From positions 1 to 32,748 of the IMG/VR virus record IMGVR_UViG_3300012264_000012: 32,748 nt of DNA; one strand, written 5' to 3'. This document shows positions 22,913-30,218 of the stretch, in pieces. This DNA is from a virus. The translations under genes and the position numbers were made by a program. Positions within the stretch are counted from its first letter, which is position 1. Every line of letters begins with the position of its first letter. A model generated the notes under the pieces. The model was not told the origin of the DNA and searched no databases. It saw only the letters and a list, made by a program, of their open reading frames with translations.

Positions 22913-23816
22913 TGTCCGTCACCTCCGTTTTCTTGCCGCCTTTCCAGCTTGAATTGCCCTCAAGCCTTGAAAGAAGTATCTTTCGAGTCGCTTTGTACTC
23001 GTCACCGATGAAGCCGAGGGAGAGCAGGAAGCACCGCATGGCGTATTTTGGGTTGCCGTCGGTGTCCTTTTCTTTTGCCGTGATACGCTTCTTTTCAATC
23101 GCCGTCTTGCAAAGCAGGCTGACCAGCGTGGCGTAGGCTTCCGCGTGTTCCGCATCAATCGTTCCTTTAAACCAAGGGAACTGGAGCGTGTCGGCGGTCT
23201 GTTTAATAGGGAGGTCGTCCGTGCCGAGCGCCGCCTTGAGAAGAGGGGCTTTAGCGTTTACCAGTTTGGCGAGGTTGTCGAGTTTCTCAGGGGTGAAGCT
23301 CGAGAGCGGCATTTCGATGACTAATTCGTCAGGTTCTGGAATATCGTCGGCTTGCATTCCGTTTTCGCCTTGGAAGTTCTCTCGGCGGGTACGCCCAAGC
23401 CCCAGCTCCTCGCGTTCATCCATCTGCAAGTCCTCGAAAGCAATCACCTCATCTATCTGCTTTTGCATGGCATCGGTAATGGGTGCGTTTGGATTGGCGT
23501 ACCGTCCGGGATGGTGCTGGTCGATATCCGGAAATTCGTCAAGTGCGCCCATCCCGCCAAGCCCGCTCTCGTAGGTGTCGGGTTCGTCGTAGTGGCGGCT
23601 GTCGCCATCCACGTCAAAGCCCTGTTGGTGCAGGGCATCCTCCAAGGCCAAATTGTCCTCGCCCGTGACCGTGCCGTTCTTATCGATGTGGTAGCCGCCC
23701 ACTTCGTAGGCGAATGTCGGCGCTCCGAGGTACTTTGTCGAGGCATTCAATTCTTGGCTGATGGCTGCGACCAGTGATTTACGCTCCGCGCCTTTTACAT
23801 TGTAAGAAAGTCTCAT
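22905..23816 (-). CDS. 'Virulence-related' phage family protein, unknown function
   Basis: About 303 aa. The N-terminus MRLSYNVKGAERKSLVAAIS and YLGAPTFAYEVGGYHIDKNG is a widespread start in Firmicutes prophage proteins labelled 'virulence-related'; the label has no experimental support that I know of. An acidic middle (about 75-180) is followed by a helical C-terminal domain (LSSFTPEKLDNLAKLVNAKA; FPWFKGTIDAEHAEAYATLV). ATG 23816 has GGAGG 8 nt upstream. The frame extends upstream to 23927 but that part covers the promoter-like element. It is probably the first gene after that promoter. Confidence 0.8.
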   Translation of the reverse strand: MRLSYNVKGAERKSLVAAISQELNASTKYLGAPTFAYEVGGYHIDKNGTVTGEDNLALEDALHQQGFDVDGDSRHYDEPDTYESGLGGMGALDEFPDIDQHHPGRYANPNAPITDAMQKQIDEVIAFEDLQMDEREELGLGRTRRENFQGENGMQADDIPEPDELVIEMPLSSFTPEKLDNLAKLVNAKAPLLKAALGTDDLPIKQTADTLQFPWFKGTIDAEHAEAYATLVSLLCKTAIEKKRITAKEKDTDGNPKYAMRCFLLSLGFIGDEYKATRKILLSRLEGNSSWKGGKKTEVTDSE

Positions 23817-23872
23817 GTTCGTTTCCTCCGTTTTCCTTGATTTTGCGGGGTTTTTTCGTCCTCCGCGCATTA

Positions 23873-23904
23873 CATATATCACTCTAAACGCCTGTAATAG
23901 CAAG
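23873..23904 (-). promoter_or_regulatory. Promoter-like element, copy 2 (before virulence-related gene)
   Basis: Same blocks and spacing as 3574-3605: CTTGCTAT, three variable bases, AGG, four variable bases, TAGAGTGATATATG. Here AAACGC (23886-23891) and GCGTTT (23904-23909) form an inverted repeat around the putative -35 region, a possible operator. It lies 57 bp before the gene's ATG, and a GGAGG-containing stretch resembling the recombinase leader follows it. Confidence 0.5.
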
Positions 23905-24015
23905 CGTTTATGTGATAATAAATGCACCGAATATCAAGGAAAAACAGCCTCTTATCTTTGTGTGTATGACACAATGTCGCTGAGCACAAAAATAACGCAG
24001 GGCAGAGTGGATCTC

Positions 24016-24795
24016 TTATTCACTGACGAACGCCTCCTTAATCCATAGCACCTCGCGCCGTCCCATGCCACGTTCGGCTCGGGCATCCTTTTCGATGCGC
24101 CGCCAGTCTTTCAATTTCTCGTTGTAAAGCGGACTGTCATAACCGGACAGCACCACCGACCCGCTGTGCGCGATGAGTTTGTCAAGCAAGCGAGCGTGAT
24201 AGCCGTCGTCGCACTCATAGGCGTAGATGCTCTTGCTTCTGGTGTCTGCCATGTACGGCGGGTCGGCGTATATCAGGCAGTTCGTCGAGTTGTAGCGGTC
24301 GATGAGCGAAAGCGCGTCCGTATTTTCAATCTGGACGCCGAGCAGTCTGTCGGCTACTGCCTGAATCCGTTCCGGCAGCTTGTGCCAGATGTCCGGCTCT
24401 TTCGGGCTTTTGCCGATGGTGCGATTTCGCCATCCGCTGCGCTGGCCGGTACGAGTACCGAAGGCTTGCCAGCAGCGGACGAGGAAAACCCGTGCCCGCT
24501 CCACGTCATCTGAACTATCACATTTGTAGGAATTGTAGTATTCGTCGCGAGCCCATGGCGTGAGTGAAACGGCTTCGCATAGTTCTTCAGTGCGCTCGCG
24601 GATAACCCTGAAGAGGTTCACTACATCGCCGTCCAGGTCATTTATCGTCTCGGTGCGGCATGGCTCTTTGCCGAAAAACACAGCGCCGCTCCCGAAGAAT
24701 GGTTCAAGGTAGACTTCGTGCGGCGGGAGATTGTCGCATATCCATTTCGACAATACCCACTTGGCACCGGGGTAGCGGAGTACGGTCTGTATCAT
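24016..24795 (-). CDS. DNA adenine methylase, D12 class (Dam-like)
   Basis: It transfers a methyl group from S-adenosylmethionine to adenine N6. YPGAKWVLSKWI (about 8-19) and LEPFFGSGAVFF (about 30-41) form the cofactor motif I, and YADPPYMADT near 175-184 is the DPPY catalytic motif IV; the order I-then-IV is the alpha class. 259 aa, normal for Dam-type enzymes. Specificity cannot be read from sequence with confidence, GATC being the family default. Start overlaps the previous methyltransferase stop by ATGA. Phage methylases usually protect DNA from host restriction. Confidence 0.92.
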   Translation of the reverse strand: MIQTVLRYPGAKWVLSKWICDNLPPHEVYLEPFFGSGAVFFGKEPCRTETINDLDGDVVNLFRVIRERTEELCEAVSLTPWARDEYYNSYKCDSSDDVERARVFLVRCWQAFGTRTGQRSGWRNRTIGKSPKEPDIWHKLPERIQAVADRLLGVQIENTDALSLIDRYNSTNCLIYADPPYMADTRSKSIYAYECDDGYHARLLDKLIAHSGSVVLSGYDSPLYNEKLKDWRRIEKDARAERGMGRREVLWIKEAFVSE

Positions 24796-26045
24796 TTTCC
24801 TTCCACCTCCTTCACAAGGTCGACATAGGCAAGGGTCTGCCCGTCACGCTCGCAGCCGATGTCCTCGCCACCGTTTTGCTTATACTCGGCATATCGGCGC
24901 AAGATGACCGATGCGTACTTCTCGTCGAGTTCGAGCATGAAACAGGTGCGGTCAAGCTGATCGCAGGCAATGAGAGTCGATCCGGAGCCGCCAAAGGTGT
25001 CCAACACGATGGCGTTTGCCTGGCTGCTGTTGGCAATCGGGTATGCCAGCAGGTCAAGGGGCTTGCTCGTGGGGTGGTCGGCATTCTTCTTGGGCTTATC
25101 GAAGTTCCAGATGGTGGTCTGCTTGCGGTCGGAATACCACTTGTGTTTGGAGGTGTTCTTAAAGGCGTACAGCACCGGTTCGTGCATCTGCTGGTAATCA
25201 CCCCGACCAAGCACGAGGGCATTCTTGACCCAGATGCAAGTCGTGGAGTAATGAAACCCTGCGTCCACACAGGCACGAAAGAAATTCACCTTCTCCGAAT
25301 CCGAGTGGAAACAGTAAAAAGCCCCGCCGTCGGCGAGGTTCTCATAAAGATTCTTAAACGCCGACAGCAAAAAGATATAGAACTGTTCTGCCTTCATGCT
25401 ATCGTTCTTGATTTTTAGTCCGCTCACAGATTCAAAGCTGACGTTGTAAGGGGGATCGGTCAAGACAAGATTGGCTTTGCGACCGTCCATCAGCTTCTTA
25501 ACAGTCTCCGATACCGTGGCGTCGCCGCAAATGAGTCGATGTCGCCCCAGTGTCCAAACATCTCCTGGTAAAACAAAAGCCGCCTGTTCGAGGGCGGCCG
25601 TAAGGTCAAAGTCATCATCAGCTACATCCCCGTCTGGATCGGCGAAGAGCTTTTCAATCTCATCGGCGTCAAAGCCCGTAATTTCGAGGTCAAAGCCGAG
25701 TTCCTTGAGGTCGGCAAATTCCAGAGCCAGCAATTCCTCGTCCCATCCGGCGCTCAGTGCCAGTCGGTTGTCTGCGAGGATATATGCCCGTTTCTGCGCC
25801 TCGGTCAAATGCTCCACGAACACGCAGGGGATTTCGGTCAGGCTTTCTTCCCGAGCCGCTATAATGCGTCCGTGTCCTGCGATGATGTTCAGGTCTTTAT
25901 CTACGATGACCGGGTTGACGAAACCGAACTCACGAAGGGAGGAGCGGAGTTGCAGAATCTGCTCCTTGCTGTGGGTTCGGGCATTGCGGGCATACGGCAC
26001 AAGCCGGTCTATATTTACTTTTTCAAATCGTTCTGTCGATTTCAT
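24792..26045 (-). CDS. ParB-domain DNA methyltransferase (beta-class N6/N4)
   Basis: Residues 1-110 are a ParB/sulfiredoxin-like domain (RLVPYARNARTHSKEQILQL, IVDKDLNIIAGHGRIIAA). Residues about 160-400 are a beta-class methyltransferase: LVLTDPPYNVSF is motif IV, HPTSKPLDLL the conserved linker, and LDTFGGSGST motif I near the C-terminus. ParB-methyltransferase fusions are known in phages and elements; the ParB part is generally thought to aid DNA binding. ATG 26045 shares its A with the preceding stop (TGATG), so translation is coupled to the homing endonuclease gene. It sits between terminase subunits with a second methylase. Confidence 0.92.
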   Translation of the reverse strand: MKSTERFEKVNIDRLVPYARNARTHSKEQILQLRSSLREFGFVNPVIVDKDLNIIAGHGRIIAAREESLTEIPCVFVEHLTEAQKRAYILADNRLALSAGWDEELLALEFADLKELGFDLEITGFDADEIEKLFADPDGDVADDDFDLTAALEQAAFVLPGDVWTLGRHRLICGDATVSETVKKLMDGRKANLVLTDPPYNVSFESVSGLKIKNDSMKAEQFYIFLLSAFKNLYENLADGGAFYCFHSDSEKVNFFRACVDAGFHYSTTCIWVKNALVLGRGDYQQMHEPVLYAFKNTSKHKWYSDRKQTTIWNFDKPKKNADHPTSKPLDLLAYPIANSSQANAIVLDTFGGSGSTLIACDQLDRTCFMLELDEKYASVILRRYAEYKQNGGEDIGCERDGQTLAYVDLVKEVEGK

Positions 26046-26752
26046 CACATCACCCCCAACATTTCGTTTGTTCTGGCAAATTCGCCGTGATATAAAACAG
26101 CCGCCCTGTCATAGGCGGCTGCGGCTTCTTCTGGCGTTGTGTAAAGTCCAAGGTATTGGTACTCATAACCGCTCGTGATTTGAGCGACATATCGGTTTGC
26201 CTTTTTGTGCTTATAAACTCCTTTATAGCCAGAACTGTTTGACTGTGAAATTAACTGGTTTTTGGAGTTCTCAGCTTGTTGGCATATCCTCAAATTGCAT
26301 CGGCGGTTATCTGAGGCATCACCAGAAATATGGTCAATTTGGGTGTCATCACTCACAGGGATATTCTCAACTCCCAGCAGTAGCCGATGCAGTAGGGTCT
26401 TCCGACCGGAAACGGTTGTGACAAAATATCTACCGCACCTACACCACTGATATCTTCGAACAAACGAAAAATCCGACTCATCGATACGAAAGCTATCAGC
26501 GGAGCCGCAACTGATGCGTACTGTGCCGTCGGTGCCTATGTAATATGTGTTCGGCTTTCTGGTTCGCGCGCAACGAACACAACCGGTAGAACGTCCCGCG
26601 AGCAGATTCTCAGACCGAATCGAGCCTGTTGCCCCACAATCGCATATACAGTCATTTAGTGTACGGTCATGTTTGCCGCCACGAACGCGATGTGTATTTT
26701 GAACGACCCAATGGCCAAAACGTCTCCCAGATAAATCAACTGTTTTTCTCAT
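26045..26752 (-). CDS. Free-standing HNH homing endonuclease with AP2 domain
   Basis: 235 aa. N-terminus LSGRRFGHWVV, then a Cys cluster (CICDCG, CVRCAR), an HNH nuclease (QIDHISGDASDNRRCNLRIC, about 137-156) and a C-terminal AP2 DNA-binding domain (SSGYKGVYKHKKANRYVAQI ... AAAAYDRAAVLYHGEFARTN). Such genes are selfish elements that copy themselves into related phages lacking them. It lies exactly between the terminase small subunit stop (2 bp before its ATG) and the ParB methyltransferase (TGATG), without disturbing either. GAGG about 9 nt upstream. Interruption of an otherwise standard gene order suggests a recent insertion. Confidence 0.9.
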   Translation of the reverse strand: MRKTVDLSGRRFGHWVVQNTHRVRGGKHDRTLNDCICDCGATGSIRSENLLAGRSTGCVRCARTRKPNTYYIGTDGTVRISCGSADSFRIDESDFSFVRRYQWCRCGRYFVTTVSGRKTLLHRLLLGVENIPVSDDTQIDHISGDASDNRRCNLRICQQAENSKNQLISQSNSSGYKGVYKHKKANRYVAQITSGYEYQYLGLYTTPEEAAAAYDRAAVLYHGEFARTNEMLGVM

Positions 26753-26754
26753 AA

Positions 26755-27255
26755 TCAGAAACCTCGCGTCTTTAAAAGTTCAAGGAATTCATTCTTTTCT
26801 TCTCCCTGAGTGCCGCTGTGCCGATTGATGATTTGCATAATCAGATTAAAGTCGCCCTGCATCGCCTTGTAGTACTGAGCGCCTGCTGTGACGTAAGGTG
26901 ATAGCTTCAGTTCTTTGGTCATTCGTCCGATTTTGCGGTTCATGGCTTCGCAGGCAAGAAAACCCTGTCTGTTCAGCACATAATCCGTAATCGTCTGCGG
27001 TGCGACATAACCGTCACAACCGCGAGCCGAGATATATTCCTCGATTTCATTTCGTAGCACATCAGCCGCCGGAACTTCTTTTTCGCATTCCTTCATTGCC
27101 ATAGAGAAATAGTCCGCCATCACATTTTTGGAATTTACCTTTTTAGGTTTGGGCTGGCTTGTGGCATTCGTACTGGCAGTTTTACCTTCAAGCTTCTTAT
27201 CGATTGGATTCTTCCGAGGGCGGCCTGCCCCCGGACGATAGCCTCCGCTGGGCAT
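26755..27255 (-). CDS. terS: Terminase small subunit, P27 family
   Basis: It recognises the packaging start and brings in the large subunit. MPSGGYRPGAGRPRKNP is the basic AT-hook-like N-terminus of the P27 family. Later helices include PAADVLRNEIEEYISARGCD and a C-terminal NLIMQIINRHSGTQ. ATG 27255 has GGAGG 8 nt upstream; the longer frame reaches into the HNH gene region. 166 aa. The gene follows the HNH nuclease, the usual neighbourhood of a cos site. Confidence 0.9.
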   Translation of the reverse strand: MPSGGYRPGAGRPRKNPIDKKLEGKTASTNATSQPKPKKVNSKNVMADYFSMAMKECEKEVPAADVLRNEIEEYISARGCDGYVAPQTITDYVLNRQGFLACEAMNRKIGRMTKELKLSPYVTAGAQYYKAMQGDFNLIMQIINRHSGTQGEEKNEFLELLKTRGF

Positions 27256-27272
27256 GAGCGTCACCTCCTCGG

Positions 27273-27306
27273 TTTTGATTTCCTTTTGATTTTTTGATTT
27301 TTGATT
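27273..27306. repeat. Four TTTTGATTT-like repeats just upstream of terS
   Basis: TTTTGATT or TTTTGATTT occurs four times, with the G at 27277, 27288, 27296 and 27303 (spacing 11, 8 and 7 bp). It lies 18 bp upstream of the terS start and about 80 bp from the end of the HNH gene. It could be a terminase binding region (cosB/pac-like) or a simple A/T tract. Confidence 0.4.
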
Positions 27307-27386
27307 TATGAAAAATTCACACGGCAGGCCGAGCGCGCTGTCCACCTTAGAAGCCGTAGGGATTCGAGCCGCCCCTCGGTCTGAGA

Positions 27387-27737
27387 CTAAAAGTAGTCGC
27401 CTTGCTCGGCGTGAAGTCTTGAGTGGCATTCCTGACAAAGCGCCATCATGTTTTCCCAGTCGTTTGTGCCGCCGTCGGTCAGCTTGACCTTGTGGTGGGC
27501 AAGCGTCGCGGGAGTGAGGCGTCCGTCACGCTGGCACATCACACACAGCGGGTTCGCCGACAGGAACGCCGCACGGATTTGCTTCCACGTCCTGCCGTAG
27601 CGTTTGTTGCTGTCGGGGTCGCGGTCATTCCGGTTATATCGTTTGGCTTCCTGCTTCTGATGTTCCTCACAGTACCTACCCGTGGTCAACTTGACGCAGC
27701 CGGGGTAGGCGCAGGGTTTCTTTGCTTTGTATGGCAC
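27387..27737 (-). CDS. Phage HNH endonuclease
   Basis: 116 aa from GTG 27737, which has GGAGG 6 nt upstream; the longer frame to 27839 runs through the terminator. Zinc/Cys pairs CAYPGC and YCEEH, a basic stretch (RYNRNDRDPDSNKRYGRTWK), then the HNH core LCVMCQRDGRLTPATLAHHK, DGGTNDWENMMALCQECHSR. These nucleases lie next to the terminase in HK97-type phages and are needed for efficient cos cutting in several of them. It is the first gene after the early-late switch region. Confidence 0.92.
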   Translation of the reverse strand: MPYKAKKPCAYPGCVKLTTGRYCEEHQKQEAKRYNRNDRDPDSNKRYGRTWKQIRAAFLSANPLCVMCQRDGRLTPATLAHHKVKLTDGGTNDWENMMALCQECHSRLHAEQGDYF

Positions 27738-27760
27738 GTTGCACCTCCTGTTCTGCGCAA

Positions 27761-27794
27761 TAGAAAAGCCCCGTGGGATTTCTCCCGCGAGGCT
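27761..27794 (-). terminator. Terminator at the early-late boundary
   Basis: AGCCCCGTGGGA (27767-27778) and TCCCGCGAGGCT (27783-27794) pair over 12 positions with one mismatch around loop TTTC; on the minus strand TTTTCTATT follows. It lies about 30 bp before the HNH start and after the putative late promoter, so it could serve as an early terminator or a late attenuator. Confidence 0.65.
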
Positions 27795-27845
27795 CGTGTG
27801 TGCATTCAATTTTGCTATTCTAATAATAACAGGTTCCAAAGCGGT

Positions 27846-27851
27846 ATTATA
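27846..27851 (-). promoter_or_regulatory. Perfect -10 box (TATAAT), candidate late promoter
   Basis: The minus strand carries TATAAT, 5 bp beyond the stop codon of the DUF1492-like regulator. No good -35 is present at 17 bp (ATTAAT), which would fit an activator-dependent late promoter, possibly served by that regulator. This is inference from position and one box. Confidence 0.3.
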
Positions 27852-27855
27852 GTGG

Positions 27856-28287
27856 TCAACAGTGGCGTATTAATTCGACCTCGTTCAAGGCACGGTTATG
27901 GAGACGGTGTACCCAACGGAGATCGAAATGCAGAGCAACAGCTATCTGCTCCCACGTTTTGAAGCAAAGGTATCTCAGTTCCAGAAGCGTCTGGAGTTCC
28001 GGGCTTTCCACGCAGCTAATTACCGTGACGATTTCATGCTTCAGGTTTAAAAGGCGTTTCATATCAGCGCTGATTTCCGATTCCATATCCATCATCTTGG
28101 CGATGACATCCTCCATACGATGGACATTGCGTGATCCCTTGCTTGGTGGCACATCGGACAGGGTGGCACTCGCTTTTTCGGCGAGATCTCGTAGTGACTG
28201 TACCTGTTCAATCTTGCTATTGATACGCTGGTCTATGCGATAAGCTTGGGATAAATAATCCTTTGCCGACAATTTTGGTTTGCTCAT
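27856..28287 (-). CDS. DUF1492/ArpU-like transcriptional regulator
   Basis: 143 aa. The first 100 residues are helical (DYLSQAYRIDQRINSKIEQV). The C-terminus is an HTH like sigma-70 region 4 (LELRYLCFKTWEQIAVALHF, DLRWVHRLHNRALNEV). Such proteins lie at the end of the early region in Firmicutes phages and are thought to activate the late operon. ATG 28287 has GGAGG 6 nt upstream. Its position directly before a TATAAT box and the late genes fits that role. Confidence 0.85.
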   Translation of the reverse strand: MSKPKLSAKDYLSQAYRIDQRINSKIEQVQSLRDLAEKASATLSDVPPSKGSRNVHRMEDVIAKMMDMESEISADMKRLLNLKHEIVTVISCVESPELQTLLELRYLCFKTWEQIAVALHFDLRWVHRLHNRALNEVELIRHC

Positions 28288-28344
28288 AGGCTACCTCCGA
28301 TAATTTAATCCACTCGGATTGGCAGCTTTTGACTCCATAGATTT

Positions 28345-29708
28345 TCATAGATTGGCTTTGACCGCTTCAATTAAGGCGGTCTGCGTCTTGTCTTTATCGG
28401 ACAGGGCTTTTATAACCCGCTCGTCAATTGTACCTTTAGCGATGATGTGGTGGAGGACAACCGTTTCGGCGGTCTGACCTTGCCGCCACAGGCGGGCATT
28501 GGTCTGTTGGTAAAGTTCGAGGCTCCATGTCAGCCCGAACCATATAATCGTGTTGCCGCCTGTTTGAAGGTTCAGCCCGTGACCGGCAGACGCGGGATGG
28601 ATGAGTGCCACAGGCAATTCGCTGCGATTCCAACGGGCGATACTCTCGGATGAATCAAGCTGTGAAAACGGGATGTGCAGTTTTTGCAGCCGTTCCTTTA
28701 TTCGTTCCAAGTCATGCTTGAACCAGTAAGCTACCAGCACAGGCTTGCCGTTGGCGGCTTCGATTAAATCCTCAAGAGCATCCAGCTTGCGGTCATGGAT
28801 GTGGTGGACTTCGCCGTCATCGCCATAGACCGCACCGTTCGCCATCTGGCACAGCTTCCCCGACAGAGCGGCGGCATTAGCGGCTGTTACATCGCCGCCC
28901 GCCAGTTTCAACACCAAGTCCTGCCGAAGTTCATCATACCGCTCACGCTCTTTGTCAGATAATCGCACGGGATATTCGGCGGTCACTAATTCAGGCATGG
29001 TAAGATGGTCAATGGATTTCATGGAAATGGTGATATCGGCGATTTTGGCGTATATCCGCTTTTCGGCGTCCGGCATGGGCTTGTAGCTGAATATCACTTG
29101 GCCGTTTCGCTTGTCGGGGACAAAGTAGTCCGCGCGGTACTGCCCAATGAAACGTCCGAGCCGCTGCCCCATATCCAGAAGCCGGAACTCCGCCCACAAG
29201 TCCATCAGACCGTTGCTGCTCGGCGTTCCCGTCAAGCCCACGATGCGCCTGACCTTCGGGCGGGCTTTCATCAGCGACCGAAACCGTTTTGACTGGTGGC
29301 TTTTGAAGGATGAGAGTTCATCGACCACCACCATGTCCCATTGCCACGGGGTTCCGCTGTCCTCTATGAGCCATTGAACGTTTTCGCGGTTGATGATGTG
29401 GATGTCGGCAGGCTTGTTAAGAGCCGCCTTGCGCTCCATTTCCGTTCCGACTGCCACCGAGAACCGCAGATCTGAGAGATGCTCCCATTTGCCCAGTTCC
29501 TCTGGCCACGTGTCACGAGCGACACGCAAGGGTGCAATGCAAAGGACTTTGTGAACCTCAAAGCTGTCGAATAATAGATCGTTAATGGCGGTCAGGGTAA
29601 TCACGGTCTTTCCTAACCTAAGCCCATATCCAGCAGGACTGCAGCTATTTGATTGCTCTCGATGTAGTCGATGGCGTATCGCTGATAACTGTGCGGTATG
29701 AACTTCAT
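28345..29708 (-). pseudogene. SNF2-type helicase broken by a 5-bp duplication in motif I
   Basis: A superfamily 2 helicase of phage replication/repair. The true start is ATG 29708: it has GGAGG 9 nt upstream and overlaps the nuclease stop by ATGA. That frame encodes MKFIPHSYQRYAIDYIESNQ and then VLLDMGLG, the start of motif I, but stops at TAG (29613-29615). Tandem CCTAA-CCTAA (plus strand, 29612-29621) shifts the frame; removing one copy gives DMGLGKTVIT in one open frame. After the shift the sequence is intact: VVVDELSSFK (DExx box), GLTGTPSSNGL, QTNARLWRQGQTA (motif VI). A GTG/ATG in the other frame (29718/29715) could read through as a 457-aa protein with 33 scrambled N-terminal residues, but its ribosome binding site spacing is too short. 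Sequencing error is possible. Confidence 0.85.
29612..29621. repeat. 5-bp tandem duplication (CCTAA x2) in helicase motif I
   Basis: Plus strand CCTAACCTAA, i.e. TTAGGTTAGG in the gene's direction, following GGC and preceding AAAGACC. One copy restores Gly-Leu-Gly-Lys-Thr. The extra copy creates a TAG stop. Confidence 0.85.
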
Positions 29709-29992
29709 TCGGCATCACCTCCCATCTGTTTTAAGATTTCTCCGATTTGCTCTCCATCGTCCAAAACGTAGACCGCAAAACCCAACCGCCGAAGCAACCC
29801 ATGCCGCGCTTCCTGTAAAGGGCGGGGTTTCTCCCCATGCCGCTTGACTTCCACAAAGGCAATTCTCCCCATCGGCAAAAGGACAAGGCGGTCGGGCATC
29901 CCATCAAAACCGGGACTTGTAAATTTAGGCGCAATACCGCCCACTGCTTTGACCGCTTGGACGAGTTTCTTTTCTATAGTTTTTTCTCTCAC
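29705..29992 (-). CDS. VRR-NUC domain nuclease
   Basis: 95 aa from GTG 29992 with GGAGG 5 nt upstream. The PD-(D/E)xK-type core is visible: GFDGMPDRLVLLPMGRIAFV then EVKRHG, with the Asp, Glu and Lys of the active site. Small stand-alone VRR-NUC proteins lie between the primase-helicase and the SNF2 helicase in many Firmicutes prophages and may process branched DNA. The longer frame to 30307 covers a 226-bp intergenic stretch (29993-30218), AT-rich around 30080-30110, in which I see no other gene and no clear promoter. Confidence 0.88.
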   Translation of the reverse strand: MREKTIEKKLVQAVKAVGGIAPKFTSPGFDGMPDRLVLLPMGRIAFVEVKRHGEKPRPLQEARHGLLRRLGFAVYVLDDGEQIGEILKQMGGDAE

Positions 29993-30218
29993 GATGACCT
30001 CCGATTTCTCAATTGCCGTTTGCCCGATTTTTCCTATAATTACTACGCGTGCGTTTTGCGTGTGCCTATTACCCTTCTCCTTACCTATATAAATTAGTAG
30101 AATAAAATGAGCAATATGGGAAACAGCAAGCGCAGAACGCTGATATATTAGGGGCTTGCGACTTTGCCGTGTTTGCTTGCCGAAGCCCTCAAACGAGCAG
30201 ACAGGCAATAAAAACACT

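Noticed and set aside
24660-25418. 252-codon plus-strand frame
   Set aside because: It is antisense to the ParB-domain methyltransferase and part of the Dam-like gene; GC-rich codon positions create long open shadows here.
29613-29718. Upstream GTG/ATG (29718/29715) as the true helicase start
   Set aside because: These are only 0-2 nt from GGAGG, and the encoded first 33 residues do not look like the family, while ATG 29708 gives the expected N-terminus in the other frame.
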